Shown here: piece after piece, positions 1 to 9,037 of the stretch
Position numbering within the stretch: the first letter of the stretch is position 1
Layout of the letters: each line of letters starts with the position of its first letter
Source: Nakamurella leprariae
GTDB lineage: Bacteria > Actinomycetota > Actinomycetes > Mycobacteriales > Nakamurellaceae
NCBI RefSeq assembly: GCF_016918035.1
Contig: NZ_JAERWK010000026.1
Span: 48,782-112,781 of the forward strand
DNA length: 64,000 nt
Direction of reading: 5' to 3'
Translations under genes and position numbers: made by a program
Notes under the pieces: model-generated
What the model was told of the DNA's origin: nothing
Seen by the model: the letters and a program-made list of their open reading frames with translations, nothing else
Database searches by the model: none

Positions 1-459
1 ATCGCGGTCGGCATGGTCAGCAACCAGTCCGGGGTGGCCCGCGGGCTCATCACCGCCGACCAGGTCAGCGCGGTGAACACGCGGGTGCAGCAGGATCTGG
101 GGCCGCTGGACACCGTGCAGGTCTGCCCCCACGGTCCCGACGACCGCTGCTGGTGCCGCAAGCCCGAGCCGCTCATGGTGCTCCGCGCGGCGGCCGCCCT
201 GGGCGTGACGCCGGCCGAGTGCGCGCTCATCGGTGACATCGGGGCGGACGTGCAGGCCGCCGTGGCCGCGGGGGCCCGTGCCGTGCTGGTGCCGACCGCG
301 GTGACTCGGACCGAGGAGATCGATGCCGCGCGCGGAGCGGCGGGCGCCGTGCACACCGCGCCCGATCTGGCCACCGCGGTGCTGCTGCTGGCCCTGCACG
401 GCGAGTCCGGGGCGGTGCCGGGCAGCGGCGGCGTGGCGGTCGCCGGGAGCGCGGCATGA
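1..459 (+). CDS. gmhB: GmhB-like HAD phosphatase (D-glycero-D-manno-heptose 1,7-bisphosphate phosphatase), 5' partial
   Basis: The reading frame is open from the first base, so the N-terminus lies outside the window. Visible residues carry the GmhB zinc-binding loop pattern C-x-H-x(n)-C-x-C in CPHGPDDRCWCRKPEP, and the late HAD motif as IGDIGADVQAA, followed by the usual VLVPT strand. GmhB removes the 1-phosphate-side precursor phosphate (C7) from heptose 1,7-bisphosphate in ADP-heptose synthesis, in the cytoplasm. The stop overlaps the next start by 4 nt (ATGA), so it is translationally coupled to a family 9 glycosyltransferase, and the isomerase, kinase and adenylyltransferase of the same pathway sit 3.4 kb downstream. 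HisB-type phosphatases share the fold, but the context favours heptose. Confidence 0.85.
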   Translation: MAVGMVSNQSGVARGLITADQVSAVNTRVQQDLGPLDTVQVCPHGPDDRCWCRKPEPLMVLRAAAALGVTPAECALIGDIGADVQAAVAAGARAVLVPTAVTRTEEIDAARGAAGAVHTAPDLATAVLLLALHGESGAVPGSGGVAVAGSAA

Positions 460-1535
460 CCCGGGTGCTGGCCGTCCGGCTGGACAGCGACGGCGACGTG
501 CTGCTCACCGGGCCGGCCATCCGGGCGCTGGCCGGGCCGCTCGGACCGGGGGACCAGCTCGACCTGCTGGTGTCCCCGGCCGGAGCGCAGGCGGGACGGC
601 TGCTGCCGGACGTCACCGAGGTGCTGGTCTTCGCCGCGCCGTGGACCGGGTTCCGGCCCCCGCCGGTCGACCTGGACGGGACCACGGCCCTGGTCGCCGA
701 GCTGACCGCCCGCGGGTACGGCCGGGCCGTGATCTTCACGTCGTTCCACCAGAGCCCGCTGCCGATGGCGCTGCTGGCCCGGCTGGCCGGCATCCCGTCC
801 GTGGCCGCCACCAGCGTCGACTACCCGGGCTCGCTGCTCGACCTGCGGCACGTCCGGCCCGAGGGGCACGAGGTGACCGCGGCGCTCGACCTGGCGCTGG
901 CCGCGGGCGGGCGGTTGCCGGCCGGGGACGACGGCCGGCTGGCGGTCCGCCGTCCGCTGCCCGACGTCACCGATGTGGTCCCGGTCCGCCCGTACGTGGT
1001 GCTCCACCCGGCCGCCTCGGTGCCGTCCCGCGGCATCACCGCCGCGCACGCCGGTTCACTGGTGGCCGCGTTGGGCGACGCGGGCTGGCCGGTCCTGGTC
1101 ACCGGCGGCCCCGCGGACCGGGGCCTGACCGCGGCGACGGTCGTTGCTGCGGGCGGGGTCTCGTCCCGGGCCGTGGACCTGGCCGGCCGCACCTCGTTCG
1201 CCGAACTGGCCGCCGTGCTGGACGGCGCGGCCTGCGTCGTGGTCGGCAACACCGGTCCGGCGCACCTGGCGGCCGCGGTCGGAACGCCGGTGGTGTCGCT
1301 GTTCTCGCCGGTGGTGCCGGCGGACCGCTGGGCGCCGTACGGGGTGCCGACCGTGCTGCTCGGCGACCAGGATGCGGCCTGCCGGGACACCCGGGCGCGG
1401 GACTGCCCGGTGCCCGGCCATCCGTGCCTGACCGGCATCGGCGGCGACGAGGTGGTGGCCGCGGTGGCCCGACTCACCGGCGTCCTCGTCGACGGGGCAG
1501 CCGGAACCGCGGCGGGGCAGGAGGTGTCGGTGTGA
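456..1535 (+). CDS. glycosyltransferase family 9 (heptosyltransferase-like)
   Basis: The 359-residue protein has the GT9 layout: an N-terminal Rossmann half beginning VLAVRLDSDGDVLLTGPAI, and a C-terminal nucleotide-sugar half with VVLHPAAS near residue 180 and the family signature VVGNTGPAHLAAAVGTPVV near residue 260. GT9 enzymes transfer heptose from ADP-heptose in Gram-negative LPS cores, here presumably onto some other envelope glycan. Start ATG 456 overlaps the preceding stop and its own stop overlaps the next GTG, so it is an internal cistron of the operon. A second GT9 lies at 5993-7051. The acceptor cannot be read from sequence. Confidence 0.9.
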   Translation: MTRVLAVRLDSDGDVLLTGPAIRALAGPLGPGDQLDLLVSPAGAQAGRLLPDVTEVLVFAAPWTGFRPPPVDLDGTTALVAELTARGYGRAVIFTSFHQSPLPMALLARLAGIPSVAATSVDYPGSLLDLRHVRPEGHEVTAALDLALAAGGRLPAGDDGRLAVRRPLPDVTDVVPVRPYVVLHPAASVPSRGITAAHAGSLVAALGDAGWPVLVTGGPADRGLTAATVVAAGGVSSRAVDLAGRTSFAELAAVLDGAACVVVGNTGPAHLAAAVGTPVVSLFSPVVPADRWAPYGVPTVLLGDQDAACRDTRARDCPVPGHPCLTGIGGDEVVAAVARLTGVLVDGAAGTAAGQEVSV

Positions 1536-2488
1536 GGATCCTGATCTGGCACGTGCACGGGTCGTGGATGACCGGCTTCGTGCAGGGGCCCGACGAGTAC
1601 CTGATCCCGGTGCTGCCGGACCGGGGCCCGGACGGCCGCGGCCGGGCCCGCACCTGGGACTGGCCGGCGAACGCCCGCGAGCTGACCCCGGCCGAACTGG
1701 CCGAGGCCGACTTCGACGTGGTCGTGCTGCAGCGCCCCGAGGAACTGGCCCTGGTGCAGCGGTGGACCGGCCGGCGACCCGGGATCGACGTCCCGGCGGT
1801 GTACGTCGAGCACAACGCGCCCGAGCCGCACCCGGTGCTCAGCCGGCACCACCTGGCCGACCGCGAGGACATCCCGGTCGTGCACGTCACCGACTTCAAT
1901 GCGCTGATGTGGGACTCCGGGCGCGCCCCGACGACGGTCGTCGACCACGGGGTGGTCGACCCCGGGCACCTGTACATCGGCTCCCGGGCGCGGGTGGCGG
2001 TGGTGGTGAACGAGCCGGTGCGGCGCGGCCGGATGGCCGGGACCGACCTGGTGCTCGGCATGGCCGCCCGGGTACCGCTCGAGGTCTACGGCATGGGCAC
2101 CGCCGAGCTGGCCCGGCTGGAGCCGTCGCTGGACGGGTTCATCCACGACCTGTCGCAGGCGGAGCTGCACCGGTCCATCGCGCACGACCGCGCCTACTTC
2201 CACCCGTACCGGTGGACCAGCCTGGGCCTGTCGCTCATCGAGGCGATGATGGTGGGACTGCCCGTGCTGGTGGTGGCCAGCACCCAGGCGCCGGTGGCCG
2301 TCCCGGCCGCGGCCGGGGTCGTCAGCCCGGACCCGCAGGTGCTGCAGGTCACCGCCCGTCGCTGGCTGGCCGATCGGGACGAGGCCGCCGAACGCGGTCG
2401 CGCCGCGCGGGCGCACGCCCTGGCCACCTTCGGGGTGGAACGGTTCCTGACCGACTGGCAGGCCGTGCTGAAGGAGGTCGTGCGATGA
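1532..2488 (+). CDS. GT-B fold glycosyltransferase
   Basis: A 318-residue protein starting at GTG 1532, which overlaps the previous stop by 4 nt; the frame is open far upstream, but that part only shadows the previous gene. It opens with MRILIWHVHGSW, a typical GT-B N-terminal strand, and ends with a donor-site helix region (RWTSLGLSLIEAMMVGLPV near residue 230) in which the conserved acidic residue of GT4-type retaining enzymes can be recognised as the E of SLIEAM. It is shorter than ordinary GT4 enzymes (about 370 residues). Its location between GT9 and GT4 genes implies assembly of the same heptose-containing glycan. Substrate unknown. Confidence 0.8.
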   Translation: MRILIWHVHGSWMTGFVQGPDEYLIPVLPDRGPDGRGRARTWDWPANARELTPAELAEADFDVVVLQRPEELALVQRWTGRRPGIDVPAVYVEHNAPEPHPVLSRHHLADREDIPVVHVTDFNALMWDSGRAPTTVVDHGVVDPGHLYIGSRARVAVVVNEPVRRGRMAGTDLVLGMAARVPLEVYGMGTAELARLEPSLDGFIHDLSQAELHRSIAHDRAYFHPYRWTSLGLSLIEAMMVGLPVLVVASTQAPVAVPAAAGVVSPDPQVLQVTARRWLADRDEAAERGRAARAHALATFGVERFLTDWQAVLKEVVR

Positions 2489-3840
2489 GCTCCCACCCGT
2501 TCAGGCCCCGGTCCGTGGTGACCGATCCCGACCCGGTGACCGACCCGGACACCGGGGGCGCCACCGACCTCCAGCACCGGCCGCTGGACATCGCCATGGT
2601 CTCCGAGCACGCCAGTCCGCTGGCTGTGCTGGGCGGGCAGGACGCCGGCGGTCAGAACGTGCACGTGGCCGAGCTGGCCCGGGCGCTGGCCGCCCGCGGG
2701 CACCGGGTCCGGGTGTACACCCGCCGGGACGCCGCTGACCTGCCCGAGCGGGTCGCGCTGACCGAGGGCGTCGAGGTGGTGCACGTGACCGCCGGTCCCG
2801 CCGTCGAGATCGGCAAGGACGAGCTGCTGCCGCACATGCCGGAGTTCGGGCGCCGGCTGACCGAGCAGTGGACGGCCGGGCCCCCCGACGTCGTGCACGC
2901 GCACTTCTGGATGTCCGGCGTGGCCTCGCTGCCCGCCGCTCGGGAGACCAGGACGCCGCTGCTGCAGACGTTCCATGCGCTGGGGACGGTCAAGCGGCGG
3001 CACCAGGGCAGCCGGGACACCAGCCCGGCCGAGCGCATCGCGCTGGAGACCGAACTCGGCCGAGCCGTCGACACGGTGGTGGCCACCTGCACCGACGAGG
3101 TGGCCGAACTGGTCGCCATGGGCGTGCCGGCCGACCGGGTGACCGTGGTGCCGTGCGGGGTGGACGTCGACCACTTCTCCCCGGGGGCCGGCGCCCGGGG
3201 AGAGCCGGGCCGGCTCCGGCTGCTCTCGGTGGGCCGGCTGGTCGAGCGCAAGGGGGTCGACACCGTCCTCCGCGCCCTGGTCGAGCTGCCCGACTGCGAG
3301 CTGCTGGTCGCCGGCGGACCCGAGATCGCCTCACTGGGCCGCGATCCCGAGGCGGTACGGCTGCGCTTCGTGGCCGCTGAACTGGGCGTGGCCGACCGGG
3401 TCCGGATGCTCGGCCGGGTCGGCCACGACGACATGCCCGGCCTGCTCCGGTCGGCCGACGTGGTGGTGGCCACGCCCTGGTACGAGCCGTTCGGCATCGT
3501 GCCGATCGAGGCGGCCGCGTGCGGTCGCCCGGTCGTCGGCAGCGCGGTCGGTGGCCTGCTGGACACGGTGCTGCCCGGCCGGACCGGTCTGCTCGTCCCG
3601 CCGCGGGATCCGGCCGCGCTGGCCGCCGCGGTGCGCGAGCTGGCCGCCGATCCGGACCGGCGGGCCGCGATGGGCCGGGCCGCCCGCGAGCGCGCGGTCC
3701 GGCAGTACAGCTGGGCGTCGGTGGCCCGCGCCACCGAGGCGGTCTACCGGGAGGTGCGCCGCAACGCCATGGGTGAGGCGGCCCGTCCCGGTCCGGACGG
3801 GACGCGGGCGGCTGCACGGATGCTGGGGGTGGCGGGATGA
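2485..3840 (+). CDS. glycosyltransferase family 4
   Basis: Starts at ATG 2485 inside the upstream stop (ATGA) after AAGGAGG-like bases at 2471-2477; 451 residues. After a disordered proline/aspartate-rich stretch of about 34 residues comes IAMVSEHASPLAVLGG and GGQNVHVAELARALA, the glycine-rich donor loop seen in sucrose-synthase/MshA-type GT4 enzymes. The C-terminal half has LLSVGRLVERKGVDTVLRA and the E-x7-E motif in WYEPFGIVPIEAAACG near residue 335. Retaining transferase from a nucleotide sugar, cytoplasmic face. It is not the mycothiol MshA itself as far as context shows, because it is embedded in the heptose operon. Confidence 0.88.
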   Translation: MSSHPFRPRSVVTDPDPVTDPDTGGATDLQHRPLDIAMVSEHASPLAVLGGQDAGGQNVHVAELARALAARGHRVRVYTRRDAADLPERVALTEGVEVVHVTAGPAVEIGKDELLPHMPEFGRRLTEQWTAGPPDVVHAHFWMSGVASLPAARETRTPLLQTFHALGTVKRRHQGSRDTSPAERIALETELGRAVDTVVATCTDEVAELVAMGVPADRVTVVPCGVDVDHFSPGAGARGEPGRLRLLSVGRLVERKGVDTVLRALVELPDCELLVAGGPEIASLGRDPEAVRLRFVAAELGVADRVRMLGRVGHDDMPGLLRSADVVVATPWYEPFGIVPIEAAACGRPVVGSAVGGLLDTVLPGRTGLLVPPRDPAALAAAVRELAADPDRRAAMGRAARERAVRQYSWASVARATEAVYREVRRNAMGEAARPGPDGTRAAARMLGVAG

Positions 3841-5996
3841 CCGCACAGGTGCACGACACGCAGGCCTGGCTGGCTGCACACGCCGACGAATTGGCCGGTG
3901 CACTGGCCGATCTCACCCGGGCCGCCGATCGGGTCGCGGACTGGGCCCGGCAGCTGGACGCGGTGTACGCGCGACACGGTCGGGTGCTGGTCGCCGGCAA
4001 CGGCGGCAGCGCCGCCGAGGCCCAGCACCTCACCTCCGAGCTGGTCGGCCGGTTCCTGGACGAGCGGCGCCCGTTGTCGGCCATCTGCCTGAGCGCCGAG
4101 ACCTCCGCGCTCACCGCCATCGTCAACGACTACGGCGCCACCGAGATGTTCGCCCGGCAGGTCCAGGCGCACGGGCGGCCCGGTGACGTGCTGATCCTGC
4201 TGTCCACCTCCGGACGCAGCCCGAACGTGCTCGAGGCCGCGCGCCGGGCCCGGCAGCTGGGTCTGCGTATCTGGGCGCTGACCGGTCCGGGTCCGAACCC
4301 GCTGGCCGAGCTGTGCGACGAGGCGCTGCCCATCGCCGCGACCAGCACCGCCGGGATCCAGACCGGGCATCTCGTGGTCATCCACGCCCTGTGCGCCGCG
4401 CTCGACGCCCACCTGACCGGGACGGCCGCCCCGGAGCCGGAAGCGCATGTCCGGCAACCGGTGCCGACGGCACCGGCAGGCACGGCGGTCGCCGAGCCGG
4501 TGCCGGCCGACGACCGCCCCGGGCCGTCGGTGGTGGTCATCGGGGACGTGGTGCTCGACCGGGACGTGCACGGTCGCACCACCCGGATCAGCCCGGACGC
4601 ACCGGTGCCGGTGGTCGACGTGCAGCAGACCCGGGTCAGCCCGGGCGGTGCGGGCCTGACCGCGCTGCAGGTGGCGGCGGCCGGCGCGGCCACCACGCTC
4701 ATCGCCCCGCTGGCCGACGACGCCGACGGCCGGGCCCTGGTCGAGCAGCTGACCGCCGCCGGCGTCCGGGTGGTGGCGCTGCCGCACCAGGGCGGGACGC
4801 GCAGCAAGACCCGGATCCGCAGTGCCGGCCAGTCGTTGGTGCGGGTGGACACCGGCGGCCCGGGTACTCCCGGGGACGTGTCCGAGGCGCTGGCCCGGGA
4901 GGTGGCCGCGGCACTCGCGGGCGCGGCGACCGTGCTGGTCTCCGACTACGGCGCCGGCACCACCACGCACCCGGTCATCCGGGACCTGTTGACCCGGGCG
5001 GCGTCCCGCGGCCGGATGGTCTGGGATCCGCATCCGCGCAGCGGTCCGCCGGTCCCGGGCTGTCTGCTGGTCACGCCCAACGCCGCCGAGGCCCGCGGCC
5101 TGCTGGGCGAGGCCGGCACGGACACCGCGGCCCGGCAGCTGCCGGCCGACGTGCTGGCCGATCGGCTGGTCCAGAAGCTGGGCGTGCGGGGCGTCTCGGT
5201 GACGGCCGGCGCGCGCGGGGCGTTCCTGGCCGCGGTGGGGTCCGCGGCGCGGTACCTGCCCGCGCCGGCCGCGTCCGGAGGCGACCCGTGCGGCGCCGGT
5301 GATCAGTTCGCCGCCTCGGCCGCAGTCGCGCTGGCGCGCGGCGCGTTGCCGTCCGAGGCGGTGCAACGGGCGGTGCACGACGCCTCGGCCTGGGTCGCGG
5401 CCGGAGGCGCGGAGGCCTTCCGGGTCCGCTCGGCGACCGGACCCGCGGCGAGCGGGTCCACCGAGGTGCCGGTGGTCGCGGTCGGGTCGGGCGACTCCGA
5501 CGTGCACCGGCTGCTGGCCGGGATCCACGCCCGCGGCGGCACGCTGGTCGCCACCGGCGGCTGCTTCGACATCGTCCATCCCGGTCACGTGGCCACGCTG
5601 CAGGCCGCCCGCCGGCTGGGCGACGCCCTGGTCGTGGTGATCAACTCCGACGAGTCGGTGCGCCGGCTCAAGGGCCCGACCCGTCCGGTGGTGCCCGAGC
5701 AGGACCGGGCCCGGGTGCTGTCCGCGTTCGACTGTGTCGACGCCGTGGTGATCTTCGACGAGGACGACCCGCGGGCGGTGCTGGACTGGATCCGGCCGCA
5801 GGTCTGGGTCAAGGGCGGCGACTACGGCGGGACCCCGCTGCCGGAGACCGACGTGGTGGAGCGGCACGGTGGGCGCGTCGTGCTGCTGCCGTACCTGGAC
5901 GGGCGGTCGACCACGGCCATCCTGGCCCGGTCGGCGGCCGGCTCCGGTGCCGGTTCCGGAGGTTCCGACGGGTTCGGCGACGGAGCCTCCGCGTGA
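3837..5996 (+). CDS. gmhA-hldE: trifunctional GmhA-HldE fusion: sedoheptulose-7-phosphate isomerase, heptose-7-phosphate kinase, heptose-1-phosphate adenylyltransferase
   Basis: One 719-residue protein holds three enzymes. Residues about 1-195 are a SIS/GmhA domain (AGNGGSAAEAQHLTSEL at 53, LSTSGRSPNVL near 122). A roughly 30-residue proline/alanine linker follows. Residues about 230-520 are a PfkB kinase like the HldE N-terminus (IGDVVLDRDVHGRTTRISPD, and the catalytic GAGDQF near 485). Residues about 545-695 are a cytidylyltransferase-fold domain with GCFDIVHPGHVATL (HxGH near 581) and VKGGDYG. Known pathway: isomerise sedoheptulose 7-phosphate, phosphorylate C1, then, after GmhB dephosphorylation, adenylylate to ADP-heptose. 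HldE normally has only the last two domains, so the GmhA fusion is notable. Overlaps both neighbours by 4 nt. Confidence 0.93.
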   Translation: MTAQVHDTQAWLAAHADELAGALADLTRAADRVADWARQLDAVYARHGRVLVAGNGGSAAEAQHLTSELVGRFLDERRPLSAICLSAETSALTAIVNDYGATEMFARQVQAHGRPGDVLILLSTSGRSPNVLEAARRARQLGLRIWALTGPGPNPLAELCDEALPIAATSTAGIQTGHLVVIHALCAALDAHLTGTAAPEPEAHVRQPVPTAPAGTAVAEPVPADDRPGPSVVVIGDVVLDRDVHGRTTRISPDAPVPVVDVQQTRVSPGGAGLTALQVAAAGAATTLIAPLADDADGRALVEQLTAAGVRVVALPHQGGTRSKTRIRSAGQSLVRVDTGGPGTPGDVSEALAREVAAALAGAATVLVSDYGAGTTTHPVIRDLLTRAASRGRMVWDPHPRSGPPVPGCLLVTPNAAEARGLLGEAGTDTAARQLPADVLADRLVQKLGVRGVSVTAGARGAFLAAVGSAARYLPAPAASGGDPCGAGDQFAASAAVALARGALPSEAVQRAVHDASAWVAAGGAEAFRVRSATGPAASGSTEVPVVAVGSGDSDVHRLLAGIHARGGTLVATGGCFDIVHPGHVATLQAARRLGDALVVVINSDESVRRLKGPTRPVVPEQDRARVLSAFDCVDAVVIFDEDDPRAVLDWIRPQVWVKGGDYGGTPLPETDVVERHGGRVVLLPYLDGRSTTAILARSAAGSGAGSGGSDGFGDGASA

Positions 5997-7051
5997 CGCT
6001 GCCGTCGGCACCGGCGCAGGCTCCCGGCGCGATCGAGCCGGCCGCCGTGGCCGGGTCGGTGCTGGTGCTGCGGGCCATCGGCCTGGGCGACGCGCTCACC
6101 GGCATCCCGGCACTGCGGGCGCTGCGTCGCGCCCATCCGGACCGCCCGCTGCTGCTGGCCGCCGGGTCCGCGGTGGGCCGGTTCCTGGTCGCGGCCGGCG
6201 TGGTCGACGGCTTCCTGCCCACCCGCGACCTCGCCCCGCTGCCGGCGGTGTCGCCGCCGTTCCTGGCCGTCGATCTGCACGGCAACGGCCCGGCCAGCCA
6301 TGACGTGGTGGCGGCGACCCGAGCGCTGCACCTGCTCACCTTCGCCTCGCCGGACGCCGGCTACCCGGACGGACCGGTGTGGCGGCGGGACGAGCACGAA
6401 GTGCTGCGCTGGTGCCGGCTGGCGGCCGAGGTGGTCCCGGCCGCGCTGGCCGGCACGCCGGACGATCTGCTCCTCGCGCCGACCTGGGACGACGGGCCTG
6501 GCGCCGGACCGGACGCGCCCGTGGTGCTGCACCCGGGCGCGGCGTTCGGGTCGCGGCGCTGGCCGGCGTCGCGGTTCGCCGAGCTGGCCACCGCGCTGGT
6601 CGACGAGGGGCACCGGATCGTGCTCACCGGCGGCGCGGACGAGGTCGAGTTGTGCGCGGCGGTGGTCGCCGGGATGCCGGCCCACGCCCGGGCCGCGGTC
6701 CGGGTCACGGCCGGCGCGCTGGACCTGCCCGCGCTGGTCGAGACGGTGCGCACCGCGCGGCTGGTGGTGTCCGGTGACACCGGCGCCGCCCACGTGGCCA
6801 CTGCGGTCCGCACCCCGTCGGTGCTGCTGTTCGGGCCGACGCCGCCGCGCTGGTGGGGGCCGTTGGTCGATCTCGACCGGCACCCGGTGCTGTGGCCGGC
6901 GGCGGAGGGGTACCGGGGCGACCCGCACGGCAGCCAGGTCGACGCGGTGCTGGACCGGATCGATGTGGCCGCGGTGCTGGGTGCCGTGCGGGACCTGGTG
7001 ACGGGAGCCGAGAACCATTCGGGGGTTCACGAACTGGAGGAGCAGCGGTGA
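5993..7051 (+). CDS. glycosyltransferase family 9 (heptosyltransferase-like), second copy
   Basis: 352 residues from GTG 5993, which overlaps the fusion gene stop. The N-terminal half has [23 protein letters not shown], shown here as the typical GT9 strand and helix, and the C-terminal half carries [19 protein letters not shown] (residue about 178) and the signature [20 protein letters not shown] near 260. It is clearly different from the GT9 at 456-1535, so the glycan probably carries at least two heptosyl linkages. ADP-heptose from the adjacent fusion enzyme is the likely donor (inference). Confidence 0.9.
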   Translation: MTLPSAPAQAPGAIEPAAVAGSVLVLRAIGLGDALTGIPALRALRRAHPDRPLLLAAGSAVGRFLVAAGVVDGFLPTRDLAPLPAVSPPFLAVDLHGNGPASHDVVAATRALHLLTFASPDAGYPDGPVWRRDEHEVLRWCRLAAEVVPAALAGTPDDLLLAPTWDDGPGAGPDAPVVLHPGAAFGSRRWPASRFAELATALVDEGHRIVLTGGADEVELCAAVVAGMPAHARAAVRVTAGALDLPALVETVRTARLVVSGDTGAAHVATAVRTPSVLLFGPTPPRWWGPLVDLDRHPVLWPAAEGYRGDPHGSQVDAVLDRIDVAAVLGAVRDLVTGAENHSGVHELEEQR

Positions 7052-7989
7052 GAGCGGTCGTGACCGGCGGGGCCGGGTTCCTGGGAAGTCACCTGTGCGA
7101 GACGTTGCTGGCGCGCGGGCACGAGGTGGTGTGCCTGGACAACTTCCTGACCGGGACGCCCGCCAATGTCGCTCACCTGATGGAGTCGCCGCGGTTCCGC
7201 ATGGTGCGGTGCGACGTCACCGACTACATCCACGTCCCCGGCCCGGTGGACCTGGTGCTGCACTTCGCGTCCCCGGCGTCGCCGGTGGACTACCTGCAGC
7301 TGCCCATCCACACCCTCAAGGTCGGCTCCATCGGCACCGGGCACGCGCTGGGCCTGGCCAAGGACAAGGGCGCCCGGTTCATCCTGGCGTCCACCTCCGA
7401 GGTGTACGGCGATCCGCAGGTGCACCCGCAGCGCGAGGACTACTGGGGCCACGTCAATCCCATCGGTCCGCGCGGGGTGTACGACGAGGCCAAGCGGTAC
7501 GCCGAGGCGCTGGTCACCGCGTACCGGACCACGCACGGCATGAACACCGGCATCGTGCGCATCTTCAACACCTACGGCCCGCGGATGCGCCCGATGGACG
7601 GCCGGGCCATCCCGACGTTCATCCGACAGGCGCTGGCCGGGGAGCCGATCACCGTGGCCGGCGACGGCCTGCAGACCCGCTCCATCTGCTACGTCTCAGA
7701 TCTCGTGGCCGGGATCCTGGCCATGGCCGAGCTGGACCACCCAGGTCCGGTGAACATCGGCAACCCGACCGAGCTGACCGTCGCGCAGATCGCCCGCGAC
7801 GTGGTCGAGGCCACCGGCTCGTCGTCGACCATCGAGTTCGTGCCGCGACCGCAGGACGACCCGCAGGTGCGCCGGCCCGACACCACGCTGGCCCGGCAGC
7901 TGCTCGGCTGGGCACCGCAGGTGGACTGGCCGGACGGACTGCGCCGCACGGTGGATCATTTCGCGCAGGCACTGTCCCAGTCCGCCTGA
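7048..7989 (+). CDS. NAD-dependent epimerase/dehydratase, UDP-glucuronate decarboxylase (UXS)-like
   Basis: GTG 7048 follows GGAGGAG at 7036-7042 and overlaps the previous stop; 313 residues. Extended SDR fold: NAD loop [10 protein letters not shown] at residue 6, [12 protein letters not shown] near 72, STSEVYGDP near 112, catalytic YDEAK near 142, and FNTYGPRM near 173. The long motif run is that of UXS enzymes, which convert UDP-glucuronate to UDP-xylose, rather than of HldD, the ADP-heptose 6-epimerase. So the locus may make a pentose donor as well as a heptose donor, with the heptose left in the D,D form. Function as an epimerase on another sugar cannot be excluded. Confidence 0.85.
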   Translation: MRAVVTGGAGFLGSHLCETLLARGHEVVCLDNFLTGTPANVAHLMESPRFRMVRCDVTDYIHVPGPVDLVLHFASPASPVDYLQLPIHTLKVGSIGTGHALGLAKDKGARFILASTSEVYGDPQVHPQREDYWGHVNPIGPRGVYDEAKRYAEALVTAYRTTHGMNTGIVRIFNTYGPRMRPMDGRAIPTFIRQALAGEPITVAGDGLQTRSICYVSDLVAGILAMAELDHPGPVNIGNPTELTVAQIARDVVEATGSSSTIEFVPRPQDDPQVRRPDTTLARQLLGWAPQVDWPDGLRRTVDHFAQALSQSA

Positions 7990-8020
7990 GCCGCCGGCCA
8001 GCCAGCCAGAAGGGTCCACG

Positions 8021-9028
8021 ATGCAGCCGCTGCTGATCCCCGCCAACGTGATCCCCACCTTCTACCGCGGCGGGGGGAAGATCCCGGCGTTCCGGCGGGA
8101 TCCGTCCGTGGACGCCGGCCGCCCGGAGGACTGGGTGGCGTCGGTGACGGCGCGGTTCGGGGACGCGCCGAACGGGCTGTCCACGCTTCCGGACGGTCGG
8201 ACGCTGGCCGATGCGGTGGCCGCGGATCCGCAGGGCTGGACGGGTCGCCCGGACGCGGACACCACCGGGCTGCTGGTGAAGCTGTTGGACGCTGGACAGC
8301 GGCTGCCGCTGCACCTGCACCCGAGCCGGTCGTTCGCCCACGAGCACCTGTCCGACCCGCACGGCAAGACCGAGGCCTGGATCATCGTCGACGCCGACCC
8401 GGGTGCGGTGGTGAACTTCGGCTTCGCGCAGGACGTCTCGGCCGAGCAGCTGGACGACTGGGTGCAGCGGCAGGACGTCGAGGCGATGCTGGCCGCCACC
8501 AACGAGATCCCGGTGGCGGCGGGCGACGTGTGGCTCTGCCCGGCCGGGGTGCCGCACGCCATCGGCGCCGGCATCCTCTGCGTGGAACTGCAGGAGCCGA
8601 CCGACTTCTCGATCATGCTGGAGTGGCGGGACCTGCCGCTCGACCCGGACTCGGTGTTCCTCGGCCTGGACCGGGACCTGGCCCTGCAGGCGGTGCGCCG
8701 CGAGGCGGTGACCCCGGCGGAGCTGGAGCAGTGGCGCGGTCAGGCGCTCAGTGCGCTGCCGAGCGGGGTACCGGGCGGCCGGCGGTCGCTGCTGCCGACC
8801 GCGGCCGACGAGTTCTTCCGCGCCGAGCAACTCACCCCGGCCGGGAGCGCGCTCACCCTGGACCCGCGGTTCGCCGTGCTGGTCGTCGACCAGGGCAGCG
8901 GCGGCCTGGTGCTGCCGGACGGCACCGCGCTGGAGTTGACCGCCGGGCAGACCTGGGTGGTGCCGCACGCCGCCGGGACGCTCGAGGTCACCGGCGATGT
9001 GTCCGTCATCCGCTGCACGGCGGGCTGA
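8021..9028 (+). CDS. class I mannose-6-phosphate isomerase-like cupin
   Basis: 335 residues starting at ATG 8021, 31 nt after the previous stop with AGAAGGG at 8009-8015. Cupin metal-site residues are visible: LPLHLHPSRSFAHEHLSDPH near residue 92 (His-x-His), KTEAWIIVD near 115, and VPHAIGAG near 178; a second, degenerate cupin lies at the C-terminus. Type I phosphomannose isomerases interconvert fructose 6-phosphate and mannose 6-phosphate, supplying GDP-mannose. Here it may feed sugar donors to the preceding glycan operon. A different aldose phosphate substrate is possible, because short class I members vary. Confidence 0.8.
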   Translation: MQPLLIPANVIPTFYRGGGKIPAFRRDPSVDAGRPEDWVASVTARFGDAPNGLSTLPDGRTLADAVAADPQGWTGRPDADTTGLLVKLLDAGQRLPLHLHPSRSFAHEHLSDPHGKTEAWIIVDADPGAVVNFGFAQDVSAEQLDDWVQRQDVEAMLAATNEIPVAAGDVWLCPAGVPHAIGAGILCVELQEPTDFSIMLEWRDLPLDPDSVFLGLDRDLALQAVRREAVTPAELEQWRGQALSALPSGVPGGRRSLLPTAADEFFRAEQLTPAGSALTLDPRFAVLVVDQGSGGLVLPDGTALELTAGQTWVVPHAAGTLEVTGDVSVIRCTAG

Positions 9029-9037
9029 GTCGCGGCG

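Noticed and set aside
323..1531. Long plus-strand frame joined to the gene at 1532
   Set aside because: It shadows the GmhB and GT9 genes in another frame; homology starts at GTG 1532.
2485..3840. Mycothiol MshA
   Set aside because: The fold and loops are alike, but it lies inside the heptose operon and lacks supporting mycothiol context.
7048..7989. HldD-type ADP-heptose epimerase
   Set aside because: Motifs [18 protein letters not shown] and FNTYGPRM are those of UDP-glucuronate decarboxylases.
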